Origin: JBOGWP01 sp050693875
GTDB lineage: Bacteria > Actinomycetota > CADDZG01 > JAHWKV01 > JBOGWP01
Reading direction: 5' to 3'
DNA: 62,325 nucleotides
Assembly: GCA_050693875.1 (NCBI GenBank)
Contig: JBOGWP010000131.1
Coordinates: 1 to 62,325, forward strand
Shown here: piece after piece, positions 27,751 through 36,109 of the stretch
How the letters are laid out: every line of letters begins with the position of its first letter
Numbering within the stretch: position 1 is the first letter of the stretch
Program-made: the position numbers and the translations under genes
Notes under the pieces: generated by a model
The model's input: the letters and a program-made list of their open reading frames with translations, nothing else
Told to the model about the DNA's origin: nothing
Databases searched by the model: none

Positions 27751-29025
27751 GTGGACCGCTACGTCATCGATGGGGGCAGGCGTCTCGCGGGTGAGGTCCG
27801 GATCTCGGGAGCCAAGAACTCTGCCCTGAAGCTGATGGCGGCCTCGCTGCTGGCGCGAGGCGCGACCGTGCTGTTCAACATCCCGCGCATCGCCGACGTC
27901 TTCACGATGGCGGACGTGCTGCGACGCCTCGGCGCGTCCGTGGAGTTCGAGGACGAGGCGGTCACGATCGACGCCTCGGGCGAGCTCGGCTCCGAAGCAC
28001 CCTACGACCTCGTCCGGCGCATGCGCGCCTCGATCAACGTACTCGGTCCGCTGCTCGCTCGGCAGGGGCATGCCCGCGTGGCGATGCCGGGCGGGTGCAA
28101 CATCGGCAACCGCAGCGTCGACCTGCACGAGCGGGGCCTGGAGCAGCTCGGCGTCTCGTTCCACTTCGAGCATGGGTACCTCGAGGGTGTCTGCTCCCGG
28201 CCGGCCGGCGCGCGCATCGTGCTCCCGTTCCCAAGCCGTGGGGCGACCGAGAACATCCTCACGGCCGCCGTGCGAGCTCGGGGGAAGACGGTGATCGAGA
28301 ACGCCGCCCGCGAGCCGGACCTCGAAGACCTTGCGAGCTTCCTGAACCAGATGGGCGCGAGGGTTCACGGGGCGGGCACCGCGACGATTGAGATCGAGGG
28401 CGTCGACGATCTGGTGCCGACGGTCTACCGGGCACGCTCCGACCCGATCGAAGCGGGGACGTACGCCCTCGCGGTCCTTGCCAGCGGGGGGGAGGCCGAG
28501 CTGGTCGGAGCGGCGCACGCCGAGATGGAGATCTTTCTCGACCGGATCACCCGAAGCGGGGCTCACTGGACCGCGACCTCGCGGGGGCTGGCGGTTCGAG
28601 CCGCCGACCGGCCGGTGGCCGTGGACGTGGCCACCCTGCCGTATCCGGGGTTCCCGACCGATCTGCAGGCGCCGATGATGGCCTACCTTGCGTGCGCCGA
28701 GGGCACCAGCATCGTCACTGAGAACGTCTTCGAGGCTCGTTTTCTCCACGTGGCAGAGTTGGTCCGCATGGGGGCGAACATTCACGTCGAGGGCCATCAC
28801 GCGGTCGTCCGCGGCGTCCCCCGGCTCGAGGGGGCGCCGGTGACGGCGCACGACCTTCGCGGCGGGGCCGCCCTCCTGGTGGCGGCGGCCGGTGCCGAGG
28901 GGCGGAGCGAGATCCTCGACATCCACCATGTCGAGCGGGGGTACGAAGACCCGATCGGCAAGCTTCGATCGCTGGGCGCGTGGGTGGGGCGCGTGGAGCG
29001 GGCAGGGGTCCAACCGGCGGGGTAG
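27751..29025 (+). CDS. murA: UDP-N-acetylglucosamine 1-carboxyvinyltransferase MurA
   Basis: 424 residues. First committed step of peptidoglycan synthesis: transfer of enolpyruvate from PEP to UDP-GlcNAc. N-terminal SGAKNSALKLMAASLL contains the catalytic Lys; the catalytic Cys is Cys116 in MPGGCNIGNRSVDLH, so the usual fosfomycin target residue is kept. The end (HHVERGYEDPIGKLRSLGA) matches the family. GTG 27751 was chosen because the next residues DRYVIDGG are the usual start; the frame extends upstream without similarity. Confidence 0.95.
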   Translation: MDRYVIDGGRRLAGEVRISGAKNSALKLMAASLLARGATVLFNIPRIADVFTMADVLRRLGASVEFEDEAVTIDASGELGSEAPYDLVRRMRASINVLGPLLARQGHARVAMPGGCNIGNRSVDLHERGLEQLGVSFHFEHGYLEGVCSRPAGARIVLPFPSRGATENILTAAVRARGKTVIENAAREPDLEDLASFLNQMGARVHGAGTATIEIEGVDDLVPTVYRARSDPIEAGTYALAVLASGGEAELVGAAHAEMEIFLDRITRSGAHWTATSRGLAVRAADRPVAVDVATLPYPGFPTDLQAPMMAYLACAEGTSIVTENVFEARFLHVAELVRMGANIHVEGHHAVVRGVPRLEGAPVTAHDLRGGAALLVAAAGAEGRSEILDIHHVERGYEDPIGKLRSLGAWVGRVERAGVQPAG

Positions 29026-29053
29026 TCGCCTCCGACAAACTCTTCTCGCATCC

Positions 29054-29071
29054 ACCGCCGCATTTGGCGGT
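29054..29071 (+). terminator. Small hairpin after murA
   Basis: ACCGCC (29054-29059) and GGCGGT (29066-29071) with loop GCATTT, 29 bases after the murA stop and followed by ATTC. Short stem, so modest support. Confidence 0.4.
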
Positions 29072-29121
29072 ATTCGCGCGGAGAGCCCAGAGCCGACGGA
29101 GGCCGCCCCTTGCCTTTCTGG

Positions 29122-29147
29122 CCTGTACCGGGGAGCGAAGCGACCCG
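29122..29147. repeat. Dispersed 26-bp intergenic repeat, copy A
   Basis: A 26-base block adjoining the stop codon of the ferritin-VIT1 gene is identical to the reverse complement of 45901-45926. The flanks (TGCCTTT about 12 bases away) also match. It contains GAGCGAAGCGA, a core that recurs in the repeats near 45.98 kb. Confidence 0.75.
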
Positions 29148-30053
29148 CTAGACCGAGATCCCGAACAGGGTGCTTACCAGGCGGCCGACGCCGTAGCTCA
29201 ACACCGCCACCGCCATGAACAGCCCGAGCATCTGGAGGAAGCGCTTACGGAACGAGGCGCCGAGCAGGACCGCGGAGTAGTAGGAGAAACCGGCGACGAT
29301 CGCCAGCCCCACCAGCCAGGTGAGCGCGAGCGCGGGGCCGGGCCGGGAGACGACGAAGAAGGGAGCGACGAGCCCGGCCACGACCAGGATGTAGGCGACG
29401 CCGGTGTACAAGGCGGCCTTCGTCGGCTTCAGGCCCTTGCTGTCGTTGCGGGCGACGTCCTCTGAGAGGAAGTTCGACGCCGCCATCGAGAGCGAGGCGG
29501 CGAAGCCGACCATCAGGGCGGCGAACCCGATCACGCGGGCATTCGAGAAGGTCGAGACCATGCCGGTCAGGCCCCCGGTCAGCTCGATGAGCGCGTCGTT
29601 GAGTCCGAGCACTGCCGCTCCGAGGTAGGCGACTCGCTCGTCGCCGACCCGCTGCTCCATCTCCCGCTCATGCTCCTCCTCCTCCTTGAGGATCTCGCGG
29701 AGCTCCTCCGAGCGGCCGCTGTCCAGGCGGCCCTCGTCGAGGATCTGGCGGTACCTGGCAATGGTCGCCTCCTCGCCCCGCTCGAGCCGGCGGATCGTGA
29801 AGGCGAGTCCGAGGACGCGCGATGCCAGGAGCGCGATCGTCAGTCGGAGCCGGTTGGGGTGCAGCCGATCGGCCGTGTGTCCCGATGCGTCGATCCAGAA
29901 CTGCGCGTGTCGCCGCTCCTGGGCTGCGAGCGACTCGAGCAGCCGCCGGTTGGTCCCGTCGCGCTCGCGCCTGGCCAGCGCCGCGTAGAGCTCGGTGTCG
30001 AACAGCTCGTCCTTCGCCTGCTCCAGGAAGAAGTCGGCGGAGGAAGTGGTCAC
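29148..30053 (-). CDS. Ferritin-like/VIT1 fusion membrane iron transporter
   Basis: 301 residues. The N-terminal 130 residues are a rubrerythrin-like helical domain with Glu and His metal-ligand pairs (AKDELFDTELY, LAAQERRHAQFW, ILKEEEEHEREM). The C-terminal part is a VIT1/CCC1-type membrane domain of five helices (VLGLNDALIELTGGLTGMVS, AASLSMAASNFLSE). Such fusions (MbfA/Er-VIT1 type) export or store Fe or Mn. I chose GTG 30053 (seven bases after GGAGGG); ATG codons upstream lie in or before the ribosome site. Convergent with murA. Confidence 0.87.
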   Translation of the reverse strand: MTTSSADFFLEQAKDELFDTELYAALARRERDGTNRRLLESLAAQERRHAQFWIDASGHTADRLHPNRLRLTIALLASRVLGLAFTIRRLERGEEATIARYRQILDEGRLDSGRSEELREILKEEEEHEREMEQRVGDERVAYLGAAVLGLNDALIELTGGLTGMVSTFSNARVIGFAALMVGFAASLSMAASNFLSEDVARNDSKGLKPTKAALYTGVAYILVVAGLVAPFFVVSRPGPALALTWLVGLAIVAGFSYYSAVLLGASFRKRFLQMLGLFMAVAVLSYGVGRLVSTLFGISV

Positions 30054-30090
30054 GCTCACCCCCTCCATTATCATTATCGGAGGACTGGAG

Positions 30091-31341
30091 TCACGGTGGG
30101 GGAAGCAGTCCGGGGAGGTTGAGGATCCCCGGCTGCGTCGGCGACGGCTCCGGCGTCGGTTCCGGAGCGGATGCAGGCGGAGACTCCGTCGGAGGGGCCG
30201 TCTCGCCGCCGCCTGCTTCGGCCCCCTGGGGCGGCGGAGGACCGACCGAGCCGTAGTTGCCGTTCACGACCGCGTCGGCGGCGACGTCGCGGAAGAGGTC
30301 GTAGGCGTGCTGGTTGAGGAGCACGACGCTCGCCCTGCCCGCCCTCCCGCTACCGCCCGGGGCGACCACGTTCGTCACGTTCGAGTCGGCAGTCACCCTG
30401 GCCAGCACGCCGAGGCGGAGGAGGTCGCTGAAGGGCATGTTGACCCGGGTGTAGCGGACCAGGATCTGCAGCCAGCGCTCCACATCGGCGCGGTTCCCGG
30501 TCTCGGCGCGCAGCTTCTTCAGCACGTCGAGCATGAGCCGTCCCTGGTTCTCGGAACGGCCGAAGTCTCCTCCGGGGATGTGGCGGTTGCGGCTGAAGGC
30601 GAGCGCCTTCTCGCCGTCCATCGCGTGCCATCCCTTCTGGAAGAAGGCGCCGGAGTTGGGGTCGTTCATGTCGTAGGGAACGTAGGCGTCGACACCCCCG
30701 AGGTCGCTGACGATCGCCCGGGCTCCCTCGAACGCGGTGAGGAGGTAGTAGGTGATGGGCATGCCGGTCAGATCCCGCACCGTGCGCACCGCGAGCTCCG
30801 GCCCGCCGAGCGACATGGCCTCGTTGATCTTGCGCTTGCCGTGGCCCGGAATGTCCACGTAGGAGTCTCGGGGGATGCCGACGACCGTCCCCCGGCGCGC
30901 CTTCGGGTCGAGCGCGAGGACGTGGATGGAATCGGAGCGGGCGTTCGACGGGTTCCCGCCCCGGGCGTCGCTTCCGAGGATGAGCACGAACTGCAGCCCA
31001 GCGGAGTCATCGACGGCGTCGGTGAACGGCCTGGCGGGGCCCGGAGGTCGGCCGTTCGGTGGCCAGAGACCTTGGACCCGCGGCCCCCCGGAGAACCTCG
31101 GGATGCCCCCGCCACCGACTGCGACGCCTTCCACCGTGTCGGCCACCGGCGGCGGCTCGCGGTGCTGGGGAGCGTCGTCGACGACCCGGAGGACCGGCGG
31201 CTCGAGCGGCACCTTGCCGACCACGACCATGGGGTTCGGATTGACCCGGATCCACGCCATCGTGGCGCCGATGCCGGCCAACACGACGACGGCCGCGGCA
31301 AGGCCGCCCCACACGAGCCACCGACGCCCCCGCCCGTCCAT
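30091..31341 (-). CDS. LytR-CpsA-Psr (LCP) family cell-wall ligase
   Basis: 416 residues. One N-terminal membrane helix (about 9-31), then a Pro-rich linker to about residue 105. The LCP domain follows: FVLILGSDARGG, ARSDSIHVLALDP, VVGIPRDSYVDIPGHGKRKIN, and ALAFSRNRHIPGGDFGRSENQ with the conserved Arg residues. The C-terminal 40 residues are Pro/Glu/Thr/Ser-rich. LCP enzymes attach polymers carried on undecaprenyl phosphate to peptidoglycan. It could act downstream of the WecA/TagO-type enzyme at 16-17 kb, but that link is inference. Confidence 0.92.
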   Translation of the reverse strand: MDGRGRRWLVWGGLAAAVVVLAGIGATMAWIRVNPNPMVVVGKVPLEPPVLRVVDDAPQHREPPPVADTVEGVAVGGGGIPRFSGGPRVQGLWPPNGRPPGPARPFTDAVDDSAGLQFVLILGSDARGGNPSNARSDSIHVLALDPKARRGTVVGIPRDSYVDIPGHGKRKINEAMSLGGPELAVRTVRDLTGMPITYYLLTAFEGARAIVSDLGGVDAYVPYDMNDPNSGAFFQKGWHAMDGEKALAFSRNRHIPGGDFGRSENQGRLMLDVLKKLRAETGNRADVERWLQILVRYTRVNMPFSDLLRLGVLARVTADSNVTNVVAPGGSGRAGRASVVLLNQHAYDLFRDVAADAVVNGNYGSVGPPPPQGAEAGGGETAPPTESPPASAPEPTPEPSPTQPGILNLPGLLPPP

Positions 31342-31449
31342 GCGTTGGCGTATTTTCCTCGCCTCCTCCGCCGGTTACAAACGTTTGCATCTTGATCGGC
31401 CCCGCCCCGGGCGTAGGATCGGGCACGGAGGGGGGCCGAGGAGGACGCC

Positions 31450-31875
31450 ATGCCGCTTTTCCCGAGCGAGGCGTGGTTCAGGGAGTACGGCGAGCAGGTG
31501 AACTCCTCGGGGGCCTATGCCGAGGCGGCTTCCGCCTGGGAGGGCGACGTCACCCTCGTGGTCAAGGCGCAACCGGATGCCGGGCTGTCACGGGACGTCT
31601 ATGCCTGGCTCGACCTGTGGCATGGGAAGTGCCGAGAGGTCCGCTACGACGTCGAGGCCGAGGAAGGGGAACGGGCGAAGTTCCTGATCCGTGCTCCCTA
31701 CAGGCGGTGGAAGCAGGTGATCCGCGGGGAGCTCGACCCGATCAAAGGGATGATGCAGGGCAAGCTCAAGCTGAAGGGGGACTTGTCCACGATCGTCCGT
31801 TTCATCAATGCCGCCCACGAGCTGGTCAACCTCGCCGGACGAGTCCCGACGCAGTTCGGCGACGAACTCCGCTGA
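31450..31875 (+). CDS. SCP2 sterol-carrier-fold protein
   Basis: 141 residues. The pattern AEAASAWEGDVTLVVKAQPD, then DVYAWLDLWHGKCREVRYDV, KFLIRAPYRRWKQVIRGELDP, GMMQGKLKLKGDLSTIVRF is typical of bacterial SCP2-like lipid-binding domains. They bind acyl-CoA or lipids in a tunnel. It lies before nifU-like, meaB and mutase genes on the same strand, so a link to acyl-CoA metabolism is plausible. The start is ATG 31450, with GAGGAGG 4 bases ahead. Confidence 0.82.
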   Translation: MPLFPSEAWFREYGEQVNSSGAYAEAASAWEGDVTLVVKAQPDAGLSRDVYAWLDLWHGKCREVRYDVEAEEGERAKFLIRAPYRRWKQVIRGELDPIKGMMQGKLKLKGDLSTIVRFINAAHELVNLAGRVPTQFGDELR

Positions 31876-31921
31876 TGATTGTCCGCCCACCCGTCCGCGC
31901 ACCCGTCGCTGGGGGCTACAC

Positions 31922-32158
31922 TTGGATTTCGTGGAAGAGGCAGTTCGCCTGGCCTTGGAGGAGAGGATCCGTCCCGGGGTCCGGCGAGATGGCGGGGACA
32001 TCGAGCTGGTCGGGGTGGCCGACGGCGTCGTCACGATCCGGCTCTTTGGGGCGTGCGACGGCTGCCCGATGTCACCGGTCACCCTCCGGGCCGGGGTTGA
32101 GCGCATCCTCAGGGAGGCAGTTCCCGAGGTCCGAGGTGTGGTGGCGGTGGAGGCCTGA
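31922..32158 (+). CDS. NifU-like C-terminal domain Fe-S scaffold
   Basis: 78 residues from a TTG with GGGGG upstream; a GTG at 31931 is an alternative. It contains the NifU C-terminal pattern IRPGVRRDGGDIELVGV and GACDGCPMSPVTL with the CxxC cluster ligands. Small NifU-domain proteins carry [4Fe-4S] clusters to apoenzymes. Its TGA overlaps a CTG that may start meaB. Confidence 0.85.
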   Translation: MDFVEEAVRLALEERIRPGVRRDGGDIELVGVADGVVTIRLFGACDGCPMSPVTLRAGVERILREAVPEVRGVVAVEA

Positions 32159-32268
32159 TCCCTCCTCCGTCCACGACGTCCGCTTCACGCTCCTCCAATC
32201 CCGCCGAGCCCGCAATCGCTGACCAGGCTTCGCACCCACTGGTCGATCGTGCGCTCGCGGGTGACCGC

Positions 32269-33168
32269 GTGGCCCTGGCCCGGCTCCTGTCGCTGGTCGA
32301 GGATGGAGACCCCGGCGTCCCCGAAGCGGTCCGCGCGCTCTTCCCGAACACCGGCGGGGCGTACGTCGTCGGGGTCACCGGGGCGCCGGGGGCCGGCAAG
32401 TCCACACTGACCGACGGGCTGATCGCCTGCATCCGCGCCCAGGGGAGGCGGGCCGGGGTGCTGGCCGTCGATCCCACGTCGCCCTTCAGCGGCGGCGCGC
32501 TCCTCGGCGACCGCGTGCGCATGCAGGCTCACGCCACCGATCCCGGCGTGTTCATCCGCTCGATGGCCTCGCGCGGGCACCTCGGCGGGCTCTCGCTGGC
32601 GACGCCCGATGCGATCCGAGTCCTCGACGCGGCCGGCTTCGACGTCGTGCTGGTCGAGACCGTCGGGGTCGGGCAGGGCGAGGTCGAGATCGCCGGCAGC
32701 GCCGACACCACCGTCGTGGTCGTGAACCCCGGCTGGGGCGACGCGGTGCAGACGTGGAAAGCCGGCCTGCTCGAGATCGCAGATGTCTTCGCGATCAACA
32801 AGGCCGATCGGCCGGGGCTGCGGGAGACCGTCCGCCAGCTGGAGCAAAGCATCGCCCTCGGACCCCACACGCCCTGGCGGCCTCCTCTGATCGAGACCGT
32901 CGCCACCGAAGGATCGGGTCTGGAGAGCCTGTGGGAGGCGATCGCGGCTCACCGGGCCCACCTGGAGCGCAGCGGCGAGCTCGGTACCCGGCGCAGGCGG
33001 CGCATTGCCCAGGAGATCGCCGGGCGATGCGCCGCCTCGCTTCGCCGGCGCGTCGAGCTCGAGGGGCAGGACACGCTCGAGTCGCTGGCCGAGCGGGTTG
33101 CCGCCCGGGAGCTCGATCCGCGGGAGGCAGGGCGAAGGCTGCTGGCTACACTGGGTTATGAACCCTGA
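32269..33168 (+). CDS. meaB: Methylmalonyl-CoA-mutase-type GTPase chaperone MeaB
   Basis: 299 residues from GTG 32269. G1 motif GVTGAPGAGKST, GVLAVDPTSPFSGGALLGDR, VETVGVGQGEVEIA, and NKAD (G4) are present. MeaB gates B12 loading and protects acyl-CoA mutases. The next gene, overlapping by 11 bases, encodes such a mutase. Family similarity begins earlier than the GTG, with LVDRALAGDR in frame upstream, yet no ATG, GTG or TTG exists there. A CTG at 32155, overlapping the NifU stop as CTGA, would give 337 residues, close to the usual MeaB length. The true start is uncertain. Confidence 0.9.
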   Translation: MALARLLSLVEDGDPGVPEAVRALFPNTGGAYVVGVTGAPGAGKSTLTDGLIACIRAQGRRAGVLAVDPTSPFSGGALLGDRVRMQAHATDPGVFIRSMASRGHLGGLSLATPDAIRVLDAAGFDVVLVETVGVGQGEVEIAGSADTTVVVVNPGWGDAVQTWKAGLLEIADVFAINKADRPGLRETVRQLEQSIALGPHTPWRPPLIETVATEGSGLESLWEAIAAHRAHLERSGELGTRRRRRIAQEIAGRCAASLRRRVELEGQDTLESLAERVAARELDPREAGRRLLATLGYEP

Positions 33169-34819
33169 GGAGGAGCGCCGGTGGCGCGACGCCTTCGAAC
33201 GGCGCCCCCTCCGCGATGCCGATTTCGACACGGTTTCGTCGGTGCCGCTCGAGCCGCGGTACGCGCCCGAGCATCTGGACGGCTTCGATCCCGAGCGCGA
33301 CCTCGGCGAGCCCGGCTTCTACCCCTACACCCGCGGCATCCATCCCTCCATGTACCGGGGGAGGCTGTGGACCTTCCGCCAGTTCTCGGGGTACGGCACC
33401 GCCGAGGAGACGAACCGGCGCTATCGTTTCCTCCTCGACCAGGGCCAGACCGGCCTGTCGGTGGCATTCGACATGCCGACGCTCATGGGGCGCGACTCCG
33501 ACGACCCGCTGTCGGAGGGCGAGGTCGGCCGATGCGGGGTCGCGGTCGATTCGGTCGCCGACATGGCGGTGCTCTTCGACGGGATCCCGCTGGGGGAGAT
33601 CACCACGTCGATGACGATCTCGGGCCCCGCCCCGATGCTCTTCGCGATGTGGCTCGTGGTCGCAGAGCGGCAGGGGGTGGCCTGGAAGGACCTCGACGGG
33701 ACCCTGCAGACCGACATCCTCAAGGAGTACATCGCCCAGAAGGAGTGGATCTACCCCCCGCAGCCGCATCTGCGGATGACCGCCGATCTTATGCGGTTCT
33801 GCCGCGACGAGGTTCCCCAGTACCATCCGCTCTCGATCTCCGGCTACCACATCCGCGAGGCGGGTTCGAGCGCAGTCCAGGAGCTTGCCTTCACGCTGGC
33901 CTCCGGGTTCGCCCACGTCGAGCTGGGGCAGCGCCACGGGATGAGCGCCGACGACGTGGCGTCCCGCCTCTCCTTCTTCTTCAATTCGCACATCGACTTC
34001 TTCGAGGAGATCGCCAAGTTCCGTGCTGCGCGCCGCATCTGGTCGCAATGGATGCGGGAACGCTACGGGTGCGCCGAGGAGCGGTCGCTGAAGCTGCGGT
34101 TTCACACCCAGACCGCCGGCTGCTCCCTCACCGCGCAGCAGCCCTACAACAACGTGGTGCGGACCGCCTACGAGGCGCTTGCCGCGGTGCTCGGAGGGAC
34201 GCAGTCGCTCCACACCAACTCACTCGACGAGGTGCTCGCGCTGCCGACGGAGGACGCCGCGGAGATCGCCCTCCGAACCCAGCAGATCGTGGCCTACGAG
34301 ACCGGCGTGGCAAACGTGGCCGACCCCTTGGGCGGGTCGTGGTTCGTGGAGTCGCTCACGCACAAGACGGAGGAGGCGGCGGAGCGGTACTTCGAGCGCA
34401 TCGGCGAGATGGGAGGCGGGTCGATCCTGGACGGAATGCTGGCCGGGATCGAAGCGGGCTACTTCCAGGCTGAGATCGCCGACGCCGCCTACCGCTATCA
34501 GAACCTCGTCGACCGGGGTCGCAAGATCGTGGTGGGGGTGAACCGTTTCGCCCGCCCCGCCCGCGAGGGCGAGATCAAGACCCTCGTCATAGGCCCCGAG
34601 ACCGAGCGCCGGCAGGTCAAGGAGTTGCAGGCTCGGAAGGCCGACCGGGACCCGGACCGGGTGAGGGGTTCGCTCGAGGAGCTGGCCCGTGTAGCCGAGA
34701 GCGACGGGAACCTGATCTGGGCGCTTGTCGAGTGTTCGCGCGCCGGATGCACGCTCGGCGAGATGGTCGGCGCGCTGCGGGGGCCGTTCGGCACCTACCG
34801 AGAGTCGCCGAGCTTCTGA
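33158..34819 (+). CDS. B12-dependent acyl-CoA mutase large subunit (isobutyryl-CoA mutase-like)
   Basis: 553 residues: a catalytic TIM-barrel only, without the C-terminal cobalamin domain, so a separate small subunit is needed; none lies in this window. Core motifs are GLSVAFDMPTLMGRDSDDP, FDGIPLGEITTSMTISGPA, RFHTQTAGCSLTAQQPYNN and NVADPLGGSWFVE. Two substrate-pocket positions differ from methylmalonyl-CoA mutase: Phe76 (RQFSGYGT; usually Tyr) and Gln194 (EYIAQKEW; usually Arg). Phe and Gln are the residues of isobutyryl-CoA mutase. Many pipelines would simply call it methylmalonyl-CoA mutase. ATG 33158 overlaps meaB. Confidence 0.88.
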   Translation: MNPEEERRWRDAFERRPLRDADFDTVSSVPLEPRYAPEHLDGFDPERDLGEPGFYPYTRGIHPSMYRGRLWTFRQFSGYGTAEETNRRYRFLLDQGQTGLSVAFDMPTLMGRDSDDPLSEGEVGRCGVAVDSVADMAVLFDGIPLGEITTSMTISGPAPMLFAMWLVVAERQGVAWKDLDGTLQTDILKEYIAQKEWIYPPQPHLRMTADLMRFCRDEVPQYHPLSISGYHIREAGSSAVQELAFTLASGFAHVELGQRHGMSADDVASRLSFFFNSHIDFFEEIAKFRAARRIWSQWMRERYGCAEERSLKLRFHTQTAGCSLTAQQPYNNVVRTAYEALAAVLGGTQSLHTNSLDEVLALPTEDAAEIALRTQQIVAYETGVANVADPLGGSWFVESLTHKTEEAAERYFERIGEMGGGSILDGMLAGIEAGYFQAEIADAAYRYQNLVDRGRKIVVGVNRFARPAREGEIKTLVIGPETERRQVKELQARKADRDPDRVRGSLEELARVAESDGNLIWALVECSRAGCTLGEMVGALRGPFGTYRESPSF

Positions 34820-34852
34820 TCCCGCGCCACCCCGCCGCCCGGGGGACGTGCT

Positions 34853-35353
34853 TCAGGGTTGTGTGCCCGGCTCTGCCTCCGGCGTGCCGGCCTCATCGTC
34901 GTCCGGCCGGTCCCAGGGCCGGGCGCGCTCGGCTCCGCGGGAGGCGAAGGTCAGCGCCTCGGCGGCCTGCATCGGGTCGGGCATCGATGGGAGCGCTCCT
35001 TCGCCGGCGGCGCCCTCGCCGATCGCAGCTTCGGCCTCGGTCTGGCTGGGCGCCCACACGTCCCACTGCGCACCGAGCAGCCCCAGGCGCTGAAGGGTGA
35101 TCGCCTCGATCAGGGGCCAGTCGCCTTCGAGTCGCGTCAATCCGGCCGCGGCGAGGGCACTCGCCAACTGCTCGGGCAAGTCGAGCTCGGGACCATCCTG
35201 GTCGAGCCGGACGAGGTGGGTGTTGCGGCCGAGGCGGACCGCCGCCGGCCACCACCCGTCGACGATCAGCGCATCCTCCTGGACGCTCAGGCTCGCATCG
35301 TCCTCGATCATGCCGCCGGCCACGTAGGCGGCGAGCTGCTCAGCCCTGCCCAT
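34853..35353 (-). CDS. Acidic protein of unknown function
   Basis: 166 residues. I do not recognise a family. The N-terminal 100 residues alternate helices and short hydrophobic strands (QLAAYVAGGMIEDDASLSV, LIVDGWWPAAVRLG, WPLIEAITLQRLGLLGAQWDVW). The last 60 residues are acidic, Pro/Ala-rich and probably disordered. ATG 35353 follows GAGGA and overlaps the end of the CxxC protein gene by 14 bases, so the two are co-expressed. Confidence 0.65.
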   Translation of the reverse strand: MGRAEQLAAYVAGGMIEDDASLSVQEDALIVDGWWPAAVRLGRNTHLVRLDQDGPELDLPEQLASALAAAGLTRLEGDWPLIEAITLQRLGLLGAQWDVWAPSQTEAEAAIGEGAAGEGALPSMPDPMQAAEALTFASRGAERARPWDRPDDDEAGTPEAEPGTQP

Positions 35354-35600
35354 GGCTGTCCTCGGCGGCGGTTGTTCCGGTGTGGACCGACGCATCCCAC
35401 GAGCCCAGATACAGGAGGCCTTCGGGCTGCTCGTCGGCGAGGCTGCACAGCTCGGTCACGAAGCCCGCCACCTCGCTCATCTGGTCCTTGCAATGGTCGT
35501 GGACGTAGAACGGGAACTCACACGCTCCGACCTTCACCACCTTCGCATCGGGTGGCATGGGTTGGGAGCAAACCTCGCACAAGGGCGACTTGGTCGTCAT
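35340..35600 (-). CDS. Small CxxC/HxxxC zinc-ribbon-like protein
   Basis: 86 residues, ATG with GGAGGAG 5 bases ahead. CEVC at residues 8-11 and a later HDHC suggest a four-ligand metal site; the rest is acidic. No family recognised. It is translationally coupled to the acidic unknown downstream and could be its partner. Confidence 0.68.
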   Translation of the reverse strand: MTTKSPLCEVCSQPMPPDAKVVKVGACEFPFYVHDHCKDQMSEVAGFVTELCSLADEQPEGLLYLGSWDASVHTGTTAAEDSHGQG

Positions 35601-35860
35601 CAGACTCCTCCGAGATCGGCGGGGTTGGCAGATCCATTCTCTCCCGTCGCGGCCACGGAGCAAGCCGGCAAGCAAGCTCCGCGAAGGATCGGCGCGCCCA
35701 CCCGATGCCGGATCGAGCTGCGAGTGGTCAGACGCGCACATCCGAGGCGTCGCGGACGCGGTCGCCAACCGGTTGAAACCGAGGAGGCGCGCCGGCCGAA
35801 TCGACGAACTCCCGCTCACCGCACCGAAGAGACCAGCCCACGGACGACCCGCCTGCGGGG

Positions 35861-36109
35861 TCAGAGGCCCTTGCGGATCTGCCCGTAGATCCACACCCCC
35901 GCTCCCGCAGCCACTAGCAGCGCCACCACCGCGAGCGCGCCGACCAGCGGTTGCCGCTGGCCGGGGGTGCGAGCCCCCGGGGGCAGGGTCGGGACGGAGG
36001 GGCTGGGCGATGCCGGGTTCTGGGTAGCCACCGGCGAGGCGACGGCCGCAGGGAGTGTCACGACCAGCATCAAGGCGGCCAGCGCGGCGAGGACGACGGC
36101 TCGCCTCAC
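35861..36109 (-). CDS. Small secreted/membrane protein after the cupredoxin
   Basis: 82 residues. A signal-like hydrophobic segment at the N-terminus (VVLAALAALMLVVTLPAAVA), a Pro/Ser/Thr linker and a C-terminal helix (LVGALAVVALLVAAGAGVWIYG) ending in a basic tail. GTG 36109 overlaps the stop of the cupredoxin gene (GTGA); an ATG at 36136 is in frame. No homologue recognised. A 260-base gap without a clear gene separates it from the CxxC protein. Confidence 0.6.
   Translation of the reverse strand: MRRAVVLAALAALMLVVTLPAAVASPVATQNPASPSPSVPTLPPGARTPGQRQPLVGALAVVALLVAAGAGVWIYGQIRKGL

Noticed and set aside
35601..35860. Additional gene in the gap upstream of the CxxC protein
   Set aside because: Open frames on both strands give Arg/Pro-rich noise without start signals.
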